Below are positions 20,458 to 29,436 of a stretch of 64,000 bases of DNA, piece after piece. Origin of the DNA: an uncultured Lachnospiraceae bacterium (lineage in GTDB: Bacteria; Bacillota; Clostridia; Lachnospirales; Lachnospiraceae); assembly GCA_947243855.1 (NCBI GenBank), contig CAMXIK010000007.1, positions 1-64,000 on the forward strand, given 5' to 3'. The first letter of the stretch is position 1; the number at the start of each line of letters is the position of its first letter. The translations under genes and the position numbers were made by a program. Below the pieces are notes generated by a model. That model saw nothing but the letters and a program-made list of their open reading frames with translations. It was not told the origin of the DNA and did not search any database.

Positions 20458-21574
20458 ATAGAACTGGCAAACCCACTACCAAACTTTTTACATAATTTTC
20501 TATTACAATACCCCTTTCAAAAATAATCATTCCCAAAACAATCCGAATTATGATTCTGAGCATCCGCGGTAATTTCCGCAAAATCGGCATTTTCCTATCC
20601 CAATCTGCCACATTGACAATAACCAATACTGTTACCCATATATAAAGTAATACCGCAAGCGATTCAAGCAAAAATATTTCCGCAGATACCGTATATGGTT
20701 CCAAAAAAATGTAAGTAGAAAGAAGCATCATCCCGTATCCAACAGAAGCCACAATATTTTTCCATAAAATACCCGTTCGAAATCCCGGCAGCCCCCTTAC
20801 GCAGCTTCCTCTCTTCTGAATCACATTTTTTATCCGCTTTCCTACCGTGTTTTCTTCTTCGATTCCAAGCGCTTTCTTTAATTCCGAAACCGTTTGAAAA
20901 CGTTTTTCCGGATCTATCTCCGTGCACTTTTTTATAATATGTGCAAATGGAACCATCTTACATTGTTGCTGCCCTGTTTGATCTCCTGTAAGCATCTCAT
21001 TCATCAAAATCCCTAACGCATAAATATCTGTGCGAACATCTGACTGCATAAATCCAAATTGTTCCGGTGCTGCATACCCTGCTGTCCCCAGAATTGTCGT
21101 ATCTCTCTTTTGATCCGCTTTCACTTCTCTTGCAATTCCAAAATCAATTATTTTTGCTACGCCATCTATCGACAGCAGTATATTATCCGGATTCAAATCT
21201 CTATGTATCATCCCCTGTCTATGAACTGCATCTAATGCCAAACATAATTCGCCAATCACCGGTACAACTTCATTCGGCTCAAGTGCACCCCTCTCCTCCA
21301 TATATTCCCTAAGTGTCAAACCACTGATATATTCTTCTATTACAATACCTTTTTCCCCGTTTGATACAACCTCAAAAATTTTAGCTAAATGATTGTTCTG
21401 CATGCCCCGCAATCTCTCATACAGAAACGCTGCATCAGAAGTTACATACTTTTTTACCGCGATTTTTCCATTCCTTTTATCTTTTACTAAAAAAGTCTGT
21501 CCATCCTCTTTCCCAAGAGCCGTTAAGGTTTCATATTGCTCTTCCAGATATTGCATCCGTAAGTTCTCAGACAT
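20456..21574 (-). CDS. Ser/Thr protein kinase with C-terminal membrane segments
   Basis: MIHRDLNPDNILLSIDGVAKIIDFGIARE, GTAGYAAPEQFG, DIYALGILMNEMLTG; hydrophobic C-terminus. Confidence 0.92.
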   Translation of the reverse strand: MSENLRMQYLEEQYETLTALGKEDGQTFLVKDKRNGKIAVKKYVTSDAAFLYERLRGMQNNHLAKIFEVVSNGEKGIVIEEYISGLTLREYMEERGALEPNEVVPVIGELCLALDAVHRQGMIHRDLNPDNILLSIDGVAKIIDFGIAREVKADQKRDTTILGTAGYAAPEQFGFMQSDVRTDIYALGILMNEMLTGDQTGQQQCKMVPFAHIIKKCTEIDPEKRFQTVSELKKALGIEEENTVGKRIKNVIQKRGSCVRGLPGFRTGILWKNIVASVGYGMMLLSTYIFLEPYTVSAEIFLLESLAVLLYIWVTVLVIVNVADWDRKMPILRKLPRMLRIIIRIVLGMIIFERGIVIENYVKSLVVGLPVL

Positions 21575-21656
21575 TGACTTTTCTCCTGTTCCTCTTTAAT
21601 ATGATTAGTATACCACAGCGTCATGTTTTTGACCGTAAAAGTGAGGGATTGTTGTC

Positions 21657-22091
21657 ATGAAAAAAACAACTGGTGAATTATTGGAACTATTAAAAAATGA
21701 ATCTACTCTGGAACACTATATGGAAACAGTCTCCGACAACCTCATAAAGCAAATCCCTCTCTCTGATTGTCTAAATAAGCTCGTCGAAGAAAAGGGGCTT
21801 ACAAAAGCGGAAATCATCAGTCAATCCGGATTAGAGAGAAAATATGCCTATCAGATTTTTGACGGTCATAAAAATCCCAACCGGGACAGGGTTCTTGCTC
21901 TGTGTCTTGCCATGCGGCTTACTGCGGAGGAGACACAGCAATTGTTAAAACAAACTGGCTATTCCCCGCTGTACGCCAGACTCAAACTGGACAGCGTTAT
22001 TCTGTTCTGTCTTCAACACTCTTTATCCGCAATGGATGCCAACGATCTTCTCTATGAAATAGGAGAACCGCTCTTAACGCTTACCAACTAA
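21657..22091 (+). CDS. HTH-domain protein divergent from the kinase gene
   Basis: LVEEKGLTKAEIISQSGLERKYAYQIFDGHKNPNRDRVLALCLAM. Confidence 0.75.
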   Translation: MKKTTGELLELLKNESTLEHYMETVSDNLIKQIPLSDCLNKLVEEKGLTKAEIISQSGLERKYAYQIFDGHKNPNRDRVLALCLAMRLTAEETQQLLKQTGYSPLYARLKLDSVILFCLQHSLSAMDANDLLYEIGEPLLTLTN

Positions 22092-22157
22092 TTTTGCCTC
22101 TTTCATTTGAGTATTTTGATATCCATTTCATTACTACCAATCATAATAACCATTTCA

Positions 22158-22562
22158 TTAGATAAATAAATACTGCTCGCAGAAATTTTTTGCTGTCACA
22201 ATCTGAATGTTTTCATATTCTTTTATTACCAAAAGATCTTTATCACCGCTAACAATATATAAAGCATGGGAGTCCCTTGCACATTCCAAAAATTTATTAT
22301 CATCAGGATCTCGGCATATTTCAACCAGAGTAGTCGGCTCAATAATTTCCATAGCTTTAATCAGCGGACCTAAAATTGCCTTATTAATATGTCCTTGCTT
22401 TTCATCAATCATTTCTTGTACAATTTCCTCATATTCGCTAATAATCTCTGCCGTAGCACATGCAGTTATTTTCTGACCAACCACAGCGCTAAGAATTTTT
22501 CTTGGAAATCCGCCAAAAAACACACCGGAAATCAGTACATTCGTGTCTATTACAATTCTCAT
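22158..22562 (-). CDS. PIN-domain toxin (VapC-like)
   Basis: MRIVIDTNVLISGVFFGGFPRKIL, CRDPDDNKFLECARDSHALYIVSGDKDLL. Confidence 0.88.
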   Translation of the reverse strand: MRIVIDTNVLISGVFFGGFPRKILSAVVGQKITACATAEIISEYEEIVQEMIDEKQGHINKAILGPLIKAMEIIEPTTLVEICRDPDDNKFLECARDSHALYIVSGDKDLLVIKEYENIQIVTAKNFCEQYLFI

Positions 22563-22825
22563 ACGCGTTTCTTCTTTCTAACTGATTTAACAATATTATC
22601 AACATCATTTTCATGATATCCAACCGACAGCGCCCACTTTTGAGCCTCGTCCAGTGAAGCCTCAAATTCTTCCGCAGAAGGAATTTTTAAAGTCTTGAGC
22701 ATGATAACATCTCCTGAAGTATAAGCGACCAGTTTATCGCCAGTATCAATCGAAAGAAGCTTTCGGATACTAACTGGCAGGGAAATCTGCCCTTTGGAAG
22801 AAACGGTTAATATTTGTGTACTCAT
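22559..22825 (-). CDS. AbrB-family antitoxin
   Basis: ILTVSSKGQISLPVSIRKLLSIDTGDKLVAYTSGDVIMLK; 4-nt overlap with the PIN toxin. Confidence 0.88.
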   Translation of the reverse strand: MSTQILTVSSKGQISLPVSIRKLLSIDTGDKLVAYTSGDVIMLKTLKIPSAEEFEASLDEAQKWALSVGYHENDVDNIVKSVRKKKRV

Positions 22826-22844
22826 TTTTATGTGCTCCTTTCTT

Positions 22845-22859
22845 GTAAGAATTTCTTAC
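22845..22859. promoter_or_regulatory. Palindromic operator GTAAGAA-t-TTCTTAC upstream of the AbrB/PIN pair
   Basis: Perfect 7-bp arms, between the antitoxin start and a TTGTAT-17-CATAAT promoter-like sequence on the minus strand. Confidence 0.6.
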
Positions 22860-22901
22860 TTATATTATGCCATCATATTAAAAGATATACAACAGAAACT
22901 A

Positions 22902-23051
22902 TTAAAAACTATTTATCTTTATTTCGGCCTCTTTCACATCTTCGATCGTTTTTATTTCCCCGACCTTCGACGCAATCCAAAAATAATACTTCTTCCCGTC
23001 CTTTTCATCGATCAGAATAACCTCGTCTACTTTCTCAGAATTAATTGTCAT
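22902..23051 (-). CDS. Small ORF (49 aa) of unknown function
   Basis: MTINSEKVDEVILIDEKDGKKYYFWIASKVGEIKTIEDVKEAEIKINSF; below the ORF-track length cut-off; 9 bp after the upstream gene; no strong RBS. Confidence 0.45.
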   Translation of the reverse strand: MTINSEKVDEVILIDEKDGKKYYFWIASKVGEIKTIEDVKEAEIKINSF

Positions 23052-23060
23052 AAAAAAAAT

Positions 23061-23747
23061 TTAATCATCAGTAGATACGCCCCATGCTGGTGCTATTAAC
23101 TTATCATAGCTTCCGCGTTGTATTCCCATTGAATATGCCATATCTTCTCTAACGGTCTCCTCTGCCGTATATTTGTCATCATATACATATGTACACGTGC
23201 TTCCAAGACCATAATACAAACCATCCTGCTTGAGAAAAGCAAATTCAACAATATTTTCTTCATTTTCCCTAAAATAAACAAATGCGTTTTCTCGTGTCTG
23301 CATGCGGTAGATTTCTTCCAGTTTATCAAAATTACATTTTTTCTTTCTTTTTTTGATACTATTTACCAGAGCAGTTTCTATATCGTCATACCCTTTCGTG
23401 TCAGTTTCAAGATAACAGGCATACCTATGATTTCCCGGAAAAGTATTTGCAATATCAACTATTTGTATCGTGCTGTCATGTAAAGATATCATTGACACGA
23501 TTAATACGATAACCAGAATACCTGTCATAACAATGTCTGATACCGTCACTTTCGGAACTGCTATTTTTTCGCTTTTTAGTAACATTACAAAAAACAGAAA
23601 AAATACGACGGCTAAAACCTGATCGAATAGATTCCGGACTTTGATAGCCTCTATATTCTTTATTAAGGTATTGCTTACTGCTCCCCAAAGTATGCATAGC
23701 AGTATTGCAAGTACGAGAGCCCTTAACCCTTTTACCCTGTTTTTCAT
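23061..23747 (-). CDS. Membrane protein of unknown function
   Basis: MKNRVKGLRALVLAILLCILWGAVSN... hydrophobic segments; start trimmed to an ATG preceded by GGAGAAGAA. Confidence 0.6.
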   Translation of the reverse strand: MKNRVKGLRALVLAILLCILWGAVSNTLIKNIEAIKVRNLFDQVLAVVFFLFFVMLLKSEKIAVPKVTVSDIVMTGILVIVLIVSMISLHDSTIQIVDIANTFPGNHRYACYLETDTKGYDDIETALVNSIKKRKKKCNFDKLEEIYRMQTRENAFVYFRENEENIVEFAFLKQDGLYYGLGSTCTYVYDDKYTAEETVREDMAYSMGIQRGSYDKLIAPAWGVSTDD

Positions 23748-23770
23748 TTCTTCTCCAACACTCTTATTAA

Positions 23771-23819
23771 AAAAAAGGAACATCCATGCCGCAGCACCTG
23801 ACATTCCCTCTTCGTAGTT
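23771..23819 (-). repeat. 49-bp dispersed direct repeat, copy B
   Basis: AAAAAAGGAACATCCATGCCGCAGCACCTGACATTCCCTCTTCGTAGTT; see copy A at 18344. Confidence 0.85.
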
Positions 23820-23876
23820 ACTTATTTGTCTGCAAAAGACCTCCGCCGTCTGCACCCAAACAGCATTTTCATCCCT

Positions 23877-24368
23877 TTACAAATTCTGAAACGCCGTATT
23901 CATTGCATACGCCTCGTCCTTCCCGCTCATGATAAAGAAAATCACATTCCCGCGGCTCTCGATCAGGGTGGTTTCCGCGCTGACGCAGACCCACTTATCC
24001 GGGTCGGCCTTATCCTTCAAGAGCTGTTTGGCCGTCTCCACATCCGCCTCGTCCACCCGAAGCAGCACGCACTGGTACGCCTTAGAGGACATCATCGGCA
24101 TGGATACCACGCCCTCCGTGTAAGTAATCTCGTCCGTTCCAAGAATGTAGCTCTCCAAATCATCCGTGATCTCGACAGTCTCAAAACCGTCCAGACTCTC
24201 CCGGAAACCGGCGTCAAGATCTGCCTTTTCATAGAGAGACGCCATGATATCTGTCAACGCTCCCTCCAAATTATCGGAAGACTCCTTTTTATCCCCACAG
24301 GCGGTACAGAATAAACCCGCCAATAAAATCAAAAGTCCTGTCAAACATACGGTTCTCTTCTTCAACAT
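23877..24368 (-). CDS. DUF4358-like lipoprotein
   Basis: Lipobox LAGLFCTACG; ...GTDEITYTEGVVSMPMMSSKAYQCVLLRVDEADVETAK. Confidence 0.75.
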   Translation of the reverse strand: MLKKRTVCLTGLLILLAGLFCTACGDKKESSDNLEGALTDIMASLYEKADLDAGFRESLDGFETVEITDDLESYILGTDEITYTEGVVSMPMMSSKAYQCVLLRVDEADVETAKQLLKDKADPDKWVCVSAETTLIESRGNVIFFIMSGKDEAYAMNTAFQNL

Positions 24369-24513
24369 ATTTCTCTGTTCTCCTCTTCTCGCCCGGTTTC
24401 AGCAATCTGTCCTGTCGGCCGCTGCATTCTTCCTCACTGTCTTATTTTCTCCCATTTTTCCGCATTTATCCCCAAGCTGTTCCTTCCCTTTATCAGGAAA
24501 ATGCACCTTGTTC

Positions 24514-25107
24514 TCAGCTTCCCTTTTTATCGGATAAAAGAGGTTTAATTGTCTTGTAAATCTTACTGGATTTTTTGTTGTCCGCGCTGGGATATTTTTT
24601 CATTAACGCATTCATAATGCCCTGCTTCGTCTTATACTGCTGTATGGTTTTTAAGACGTCGTCCACAGTTACATCGTCATTTTCCCGAAGAATCTCCGTT
24701 AAGGTCTCCTGCAGCTTCTTTTTCAGTTCCAACGTCTCCTGATCATGGCTTCGTCCCATAATATCCGCAATCAACGTCACCGAAACGCCTCTGCTTTTCC
24801 AATAACCGCTTAGAATCTCAAATCCCTTGTCTTTGCTGACAATATAATAACTGTCCGCGGCCTTGTTTGCAATCAAAAATCCCAATTGCGTGGCAAGTTG
24901 AAAATCCAGCGCATTTTTACTTCCCACATCCACCTTGCAAAGCTCGATATCCGCCTTGGATTCCATAATTTTTTTATGCTGCTCGAAGGTAATACTGTCC
25001 GCGTTTTTACTGTATAAAATGCAGACATGATCCTCCGCTTCCAGTTTGTGGATGCCATCCAATCCGTCTTTTTTTACATTTTCAAAATCTACCAAATAAT
25101 AACCCAT
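24514..25107 (-). CDS. PIN/NYN-like domain protein
   Basis: MGYYLVDFENVKKDGLDGI, KNALDFQLATQLG, YYIVSKDKGFEIL. Confidence 0.7.
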   Translation of the reverse strand: MGYYLVDFENVKKDGLDGIHKLEAEDHVCILYSKNADSITFEQHKKIMESKADIELCKVDVGSKNALDFQLATQLGFLIANKAADSYYIVSKDKGFEILSGYWKSRGVSVTLIADIMGRSHDQETLELKKKLQETLTEILRENDDVTVDDVLKTIQQYKTKQGIMNALMKKYPSADNKKSSKIYKTIKPLLSDKKGS

Positions 25108-25162
25108 CTTTTCTCTTTCTCACCTTTCGGTGTCTGCATACCGCTTCCAGCTTTCCAAGCTC

Positions 25163-26026
25163 TCAGGCTTTCGCTTCTCCCAGCTTATCCTGAAAGAATG
25201 CAATAATTCTCTGCCAAAGCTCCTCTTGGAAAAAGGGCATATCCGCATGGTCCGCTCCCTCTAACACCAGAAGCTTTACCTCTGCGCCCGCTTCCTCCAG
25301 CTTATCATGCAGGATTTCTCCCTGAGAAAAGGGAACGGTGTGATCGTTATCGCCGTGAATAATCAGAAACGGCGGGGCGTCCTTCGTCACAAAACTTACC
25401 GGACAGATTTTAAGCGCCTCTTCTTGATTTAACATGACGTTTTTACCAAGCAGCAACGATTCCATAGAAGCCGCCGCCTCCGCCGGGGAAGCATATTTAA
25501 ATCCAGTCACGTCTGAAGGCGGATACCAAGGACAGGCCGCCTGCACTTTACTGGAATACTCCGTAAACGCGCCCACGTCGAAAGACGGATCATCCGCCAA
25601 CGCCGCCATAGCCGCAAGATAACCGCCTGCCGACTCACCCATCACGCCAAACCGTTCCGGATCAATATTGTAACGTCCGCTCAATGCTTTCAAATACCGG
25701 ATTCCAGCCTTCACATCCATAAGCTGAATCGGAAAAGCTCCCTCGTTCGTGGTACGGTACTCCACGCTCGCTACCACAAAACCGCTTCTGGCAAGCTCCG
25801 CCAGATACGCCAGATGCGCGGAACGATCCAGCCGAATCCATGCGCCGCCACATATCCACACGACACAGGGATATTTCTTTGTCTTATCCTCCGGATAAAT
25901 AATATCCATTTTCAAATCTCGTCTGGTGTGATCAAACCATGCGTCCACCTGTGCAAAAGTGATGCCTGTCACCACCGAATACTGCGGCGCCTTCACCTTA
26001 ATTTTAAGTTTTTCCTTCATAAACAT
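25163..26026 (-). CDS. Alpha/beta hydrolase (acetylesterase-like)
   Basis: VVWICGGAW oxyanion region, GESAGG nucleophile elbow, IHGDNDHTVP, GADHADM. Confidence 0.9.
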   Translation of the reverse strand: MFMKEKLKIKVKAPQYSVVTGITFAQVDAWFDHTRRDLKMDIIYPEDKTKKYPCVVWICGGAWIRLDRSAHLAYLAELARSGFVVASVEYRTTNEGAFPIQLMDVKAGIRYLKALSGRYNIDPERFGVMGESAGGYLAAMAALADDPSFDVGAFTEYSSKVQAACPWYPPSDVTGFKYASPAEAAASMESLLLGKNVMLNQEEALKICPVSFVTKDAPPFLIIHGDNDHTVPFSQGEILHDKLEEAGAEVKLLVLEGADHADMPFFQEELWQRIIAFFQDKLGEAKA

Positions 26027-26041
26027 TTCCCCCGATCATTT

Positions 26042-28237
26042 CTATGTATTGCTATGTATCTTCTCCTGCGGCATCCAATGCATCATCAACCGCTCCAATT
26101 TCGTCTGATCAATCGGTTTCGCCAAAAAATCGTCAAACCCGGCCGCCAGATACTGCTCCTTCGCTCCCATAATCGCGTTCGCCGTCAGCATGATAACCGG
26201 CGTGTCCTTACAGAGATTCTCCTCCATCTCTTTCATATGCTGCATGGTTTCCATGCCATCCATTTCCGGCATCATATGATCAAGAAAAATCAGATCATAG
26301 TGCTTTTGTCTGATATGATCCAAGCACTCTCTTCCGCTTCCCACGTCCGTGATCTGCACCTTCGTCTGTTTTAAGAGTCCGCAAAATACTCTCCTATTTA
26401 CGCGGTTATCGTCCACAAGAAGAATTTCAGCCTCCGGCGACGTAAAGCTTGCATGGTAATTGTGTTCTCTGGCCGCTTTTTTCGCCCGCTCCTGAAAGTT
26501 ACCGATAGGTTCCGCATCTACAATGCCCTGCCGCAGTGCGAAGAAGAAGCGGCTGCCTTCCCCGTAAACGCTTTCCACCCGCAAATCGGTATCCATCAGT
26601 TTCAACAACTGCAGGGAGATGTTCATACCAAGGCCCGTACCTTCCACATCGCGGTTTTTTTCCTCGTCCAGACGTTCAAAGGCGGAAAACAGCTTCGGAA
26701 TCTCTTCCTGCCTGATACCGATACCCGTATCCCTGACCGTAAAATGCAAGATCACATCCGCGCCGCTTCGTTCACCGGCCACCTCGAATGTCACTGTCCC
26801 CTTGCGGGTATATTTTACCGCATTGGTCAGCAGATTGATCAGTACCTGCCTAATACGAATATCGTCGCCGTAGATCTTTGACGGAAGCTCTGGATCTACA
26901 TTCACCTCAAAGCGCAGTCCTTTCTCATGAGCGCGCAGGGAAAATATATTATACAGATCGTTTAGCATGCTGTTTAGCTCGTATTCCGTAGGCACAATTT
27001 CCATCTTACCCGATTCTATCTTGGAAAAATCCAAAATATCGTTGATAATCCCCAAAAGCGCGTGGGCGGAAGTTTTGATGTCCATGGAATATTTTTTCAC
27101 ATCCTCCTGCGAGGATTCCCGCAGCACCATTTCATTCATGCCGATCACCGCATTGATCGGCGTCCTGATCTCATGGGAAACCCTTGCAAGAAACTCTGAT
27201 TTCGCTTTGTTCGCTTTCTCCGCATTTGCCTTTAAAATCTGCATCTGCTCAAGCTGTCTTTTGCTTTGCGTCATATCCACAAATACAATCGAATACCCAA
27301 CCAGCATACGGTTATTCCAAATTTTATTGGCGTGTACCTCAAATGTATGATTGCAGGTTACATACTCAAAATAGTTGTTGGCTCCAAAAACTTCCTTTAA
27401 ATTTTCCCTGCAGACCTGTTCCCCTTTTCTGAAATGAGAAAGACTCTGAAACAACTCCTTCGCCTTGTCGTTCGCTTCTACGAATCCACTATCCACATCC
27501 ACAATCAACACGGCTTCGTCCATGGTTTTTATAATATCTTCGTGTGCCGTAACGGTAATGTCAAATATATGATAAAATACAATCACAACTCCGAATGAAA
27601 TAATACTCAGGGCTTCACAGGCCGGCACCGCATCATAGCCCTCAATCCACTGAAACATACTGCACAAAAATCCGGGAATCGGAAAAATACTGCATATCCC
27701 CAGCGCAATCAGATTGATATTCTGTTTCCCATTCCGCAGTCTCTTATTTGCCAGCATTGTCATAACAAAACAGCCAATCATATGAATAAACATATGCAGC
27801 AAAAATATGTAATGCAGCGGCCCTTTCTCCAAAATCAGGTGCGGAAACATCCCCTCCGTCACAAAGGATACTCTCGAATAATAAATAGGCGTGTAGCGAT
27901 AGCCCCAGATGCACAAAAGCACCAGTCCATCCAGTGAAAACATCAGCGCCTCAAGCTTAGCCGGAATATGGAAACCACAGTATCTGGCCACAAAGATAAA
28001 CAGGAAGGTACTTATAAACGCCCCGCCCATAAACTCCACACGCACGGCAGTCATCGCCTCACTGATATTTCTGGAAAGCAGTTCCAACAAATATCCGGCA
28101 TTTTGAATCGCGCCAAAAAAGCCGACACACAGCATCAGTTTGGAAAGCGCATTTTCACGTTGTCTCGTCATGATGATTACGAAGCAAAAGCATCCCAGAA
28201 CCATCAGCATCTGGAAGCCTACCAAAAAACTGTACAT
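26042..28237 (-). CDS. Hybrid sensor histidine kinase/response regulator with N-terminal multi-TM domain
   Basis: FLARVSHEIRTPINAVIGMNEM, GTGLGMNISLQL, receiver DLIFLDHMMPEMDGMET. Confidence 0.95.
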   Translation of the reverse strand: MYSFLVGFQMLMVLGCFCFVIIMTRQRENALSKLMLCVGFFGAIQNAGYLLELLSRNISEAMTAVRVEFMGGAFISTFLFIFVARYCGFHIPAKLEALMFSLDGLVLLCIWGYRYTPIYYSRVSFVTEGMFPHLILEKGPLHYIFLLHMFIHMIGCFVMTMLANKRLRNGKQNINLIALGICSIFPIPGFLCSMFQWIEGYDAVPACEALSIISFGVVIVFYHIFDITVTAHEDIIKTMDEAVLIVDVDSGFVEANDKAKELFQSLSHFRKGEQVCRENLKEVFGANNYFEYVTCNHTFEVHANKIWNNRMLVGYSIVFVDMTQSKRQLEQMQILKANAEKANKAKSEFLARVSHEIRTPINAVIGMNEMVLRESSQEDVKKYSMDIKTSAHALLGIINDILDFSKIESGKMEIVPTEYELNSMLNDLYNIFSLRAHEKGLRFEVNVDPELPSKIYGDDIRIRQVLINLLTNAVKYTRKGTVTFEVAGERSGADVILHFTVRDTGIGIRQEEIPKLFSAFERLDEEKNRDVEGTGLGMNISLQLLKLMDTDLRVESVYGEGSRFFFALRQGIVDAEPIGNFQERAKKAAREHNYHASFTSPEAEILLVDDNRVNRRVFCGLLKQTKVQITDVGSGRECLDHIRQKHYDLIFLDHMMPEMDGMETMQHMKEMEENLCKDTPVIMLTANAIMGAKEQYLAAGFDDFLAKPIDQTKLERLMMHWMPQEKIHSNT

Positions 28238-28256
28238 AATATCCTCTCATCCTATA

Positions 28257-28288
28257 AAAGCAGCCATGCGTTCCCGCACAGCTGCTTT
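28257..28288 (-). terminator. Terminator downstream of the ferritin-like gene
   Basis: AAAGCAGC...GCTGCTTT stem followed by TTAT on the minus strand. Confidence 0.5.
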
Positions 28289-28313
28289 CCGCGGTTATTG
28301 CTCTCTTACGCCC

Positions 28314-28772
28314 TTAAGCCATGGCGTTTGCCTGTTTATACTTGTAAAGCATCTCCGCATGATTCTGCTCCTCAATCTGTATGTCGGCCAAAAGCTTCCT
28401 CAATCCAGAATTGTCACAGGAAAACACATTGGTATTGTACTCTCCCGACACCAGCTTTTCCGTACCGATACAGTCCGTAGCAAGGAAACAGTCATGTTCC
28501 TTGTCGCCCGCATTCGCGCCGTCTTTGTATGTCCCTTTGGGCGCATAATCTCTTCCCTGCGAATCGTTACAGTCACACTCCGGCACATTGCCGTGGAGGG
28601 CCTGCCCAATCGACTGAAAATGCTTCTGTTCATCCCTCTGGAGGGTACGGAACAGGCTCTGCAGCTCCGTATCCTTCGCCTGTGCGGCGTATTTCTCATA
28701 CTTGGTAATACAGGATTTCTCCTGTGTCTGCAAATCACGCAGCGCGGTCGTCTCTTTTTCTGTCAATATCAT
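28314..28772 (-). CDS. Ferritin-like / spore-coat (CotF-type) domain protein
   Basis: LTEKETTALRDLQTQEKSCITKYEKYAAQAKDTELQSLFRTLQRDEQKHFQSI...IQIEEQNHAEML; start trimmed to an internal Met. Confidence 0.7.
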   Translation of the reverse strand: MILTEKETTALRDLQTQEKSCITKYEKYAAQAKDTELQSLFRTLQRDEQKHFQSIGQALHGNVPECDCNDSQGRDYAPKGTYKDGANAGDKEHDCFLATDCIGTEKLVSGEYNTNVFSCDNSGLRKLLADIQIEEQNHAEMLYKYKQANAMA

Positions 28773-28938
28773 GGTCAATACTCCTTTCTTTGGGCGGTAC
28801 AGCAGTATGCAGTCCTCCATACACTCTCTGCCGTCCTCTGATACCGAGTATTGCCATTTCCCTCAAAAACCATTCATGAACACTATAGCATTTATTATAC
28901 ACGCTTCCGCTGGGGAAAACAAGGAAATACTTGCTTTC

Positions 28939-29373
28939 TCACAGTTCTTTCGCCTTATGGAATTGCTGAATAAACCCTTTTGCTCCGGGCTGACTAACGT
29001 CAAAATAAATGTTATGCTTTTCTCCCTGCGGCTCGTGATAGCTGATCACCAAAAAATTCTTTTTCACTTTTTTCTGGTTTTCCCCTGTCGGCAAAAAACC
29101 GACAAGCGCGCCGAGAATCCCAGTAATGAGCAGACTTGCCGCCGATACCGCCCCGTTGTCCGAGCTGTCCTGTTGCATTCTGATATCGTCAACCTCTCTC
29201 AGCACAAACTCAAAATAAGTTTCATATGTCCCGTCATAATTATCCTCCAACACATACAAATGCTGCGCCGTCAGCACAATCAGACACTCGCAGTCTGGAT
29301 AGCTGTCATTGGGAGGTATCAGTCTCGCGCCAAATGTGTCTATTACCTTTTGTCCTCTGTATTCCTGTTCCAT
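28939..29373 (-). CDS. Hypothetical protein
   Basis: Intact 144-aa ORF with a glycine-rich hydrophobic patch ASLLITGILGALVGFL. Confidence 0.55.
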   Translation of the reverse strand: MEQEYRGQKVIDTFGARLIPPNDSYPDCECLIVLTAQHLYVLEDNYDGTYETYFEFVLREVDDIRMQQDSSDNGAVSAASLLITGILGALVGFLPTGENQKKVKKNFLVISYHEPQGEKHNIYFDVSQPGAKGFIQQFHKAKEL

Positions 29374-29436
29374 CGCTCTCAGTCCTCTCTTTTTTATCTT
29401 TTGTAACTCATACCCTGCATAGGCTGCTTTCTATCA

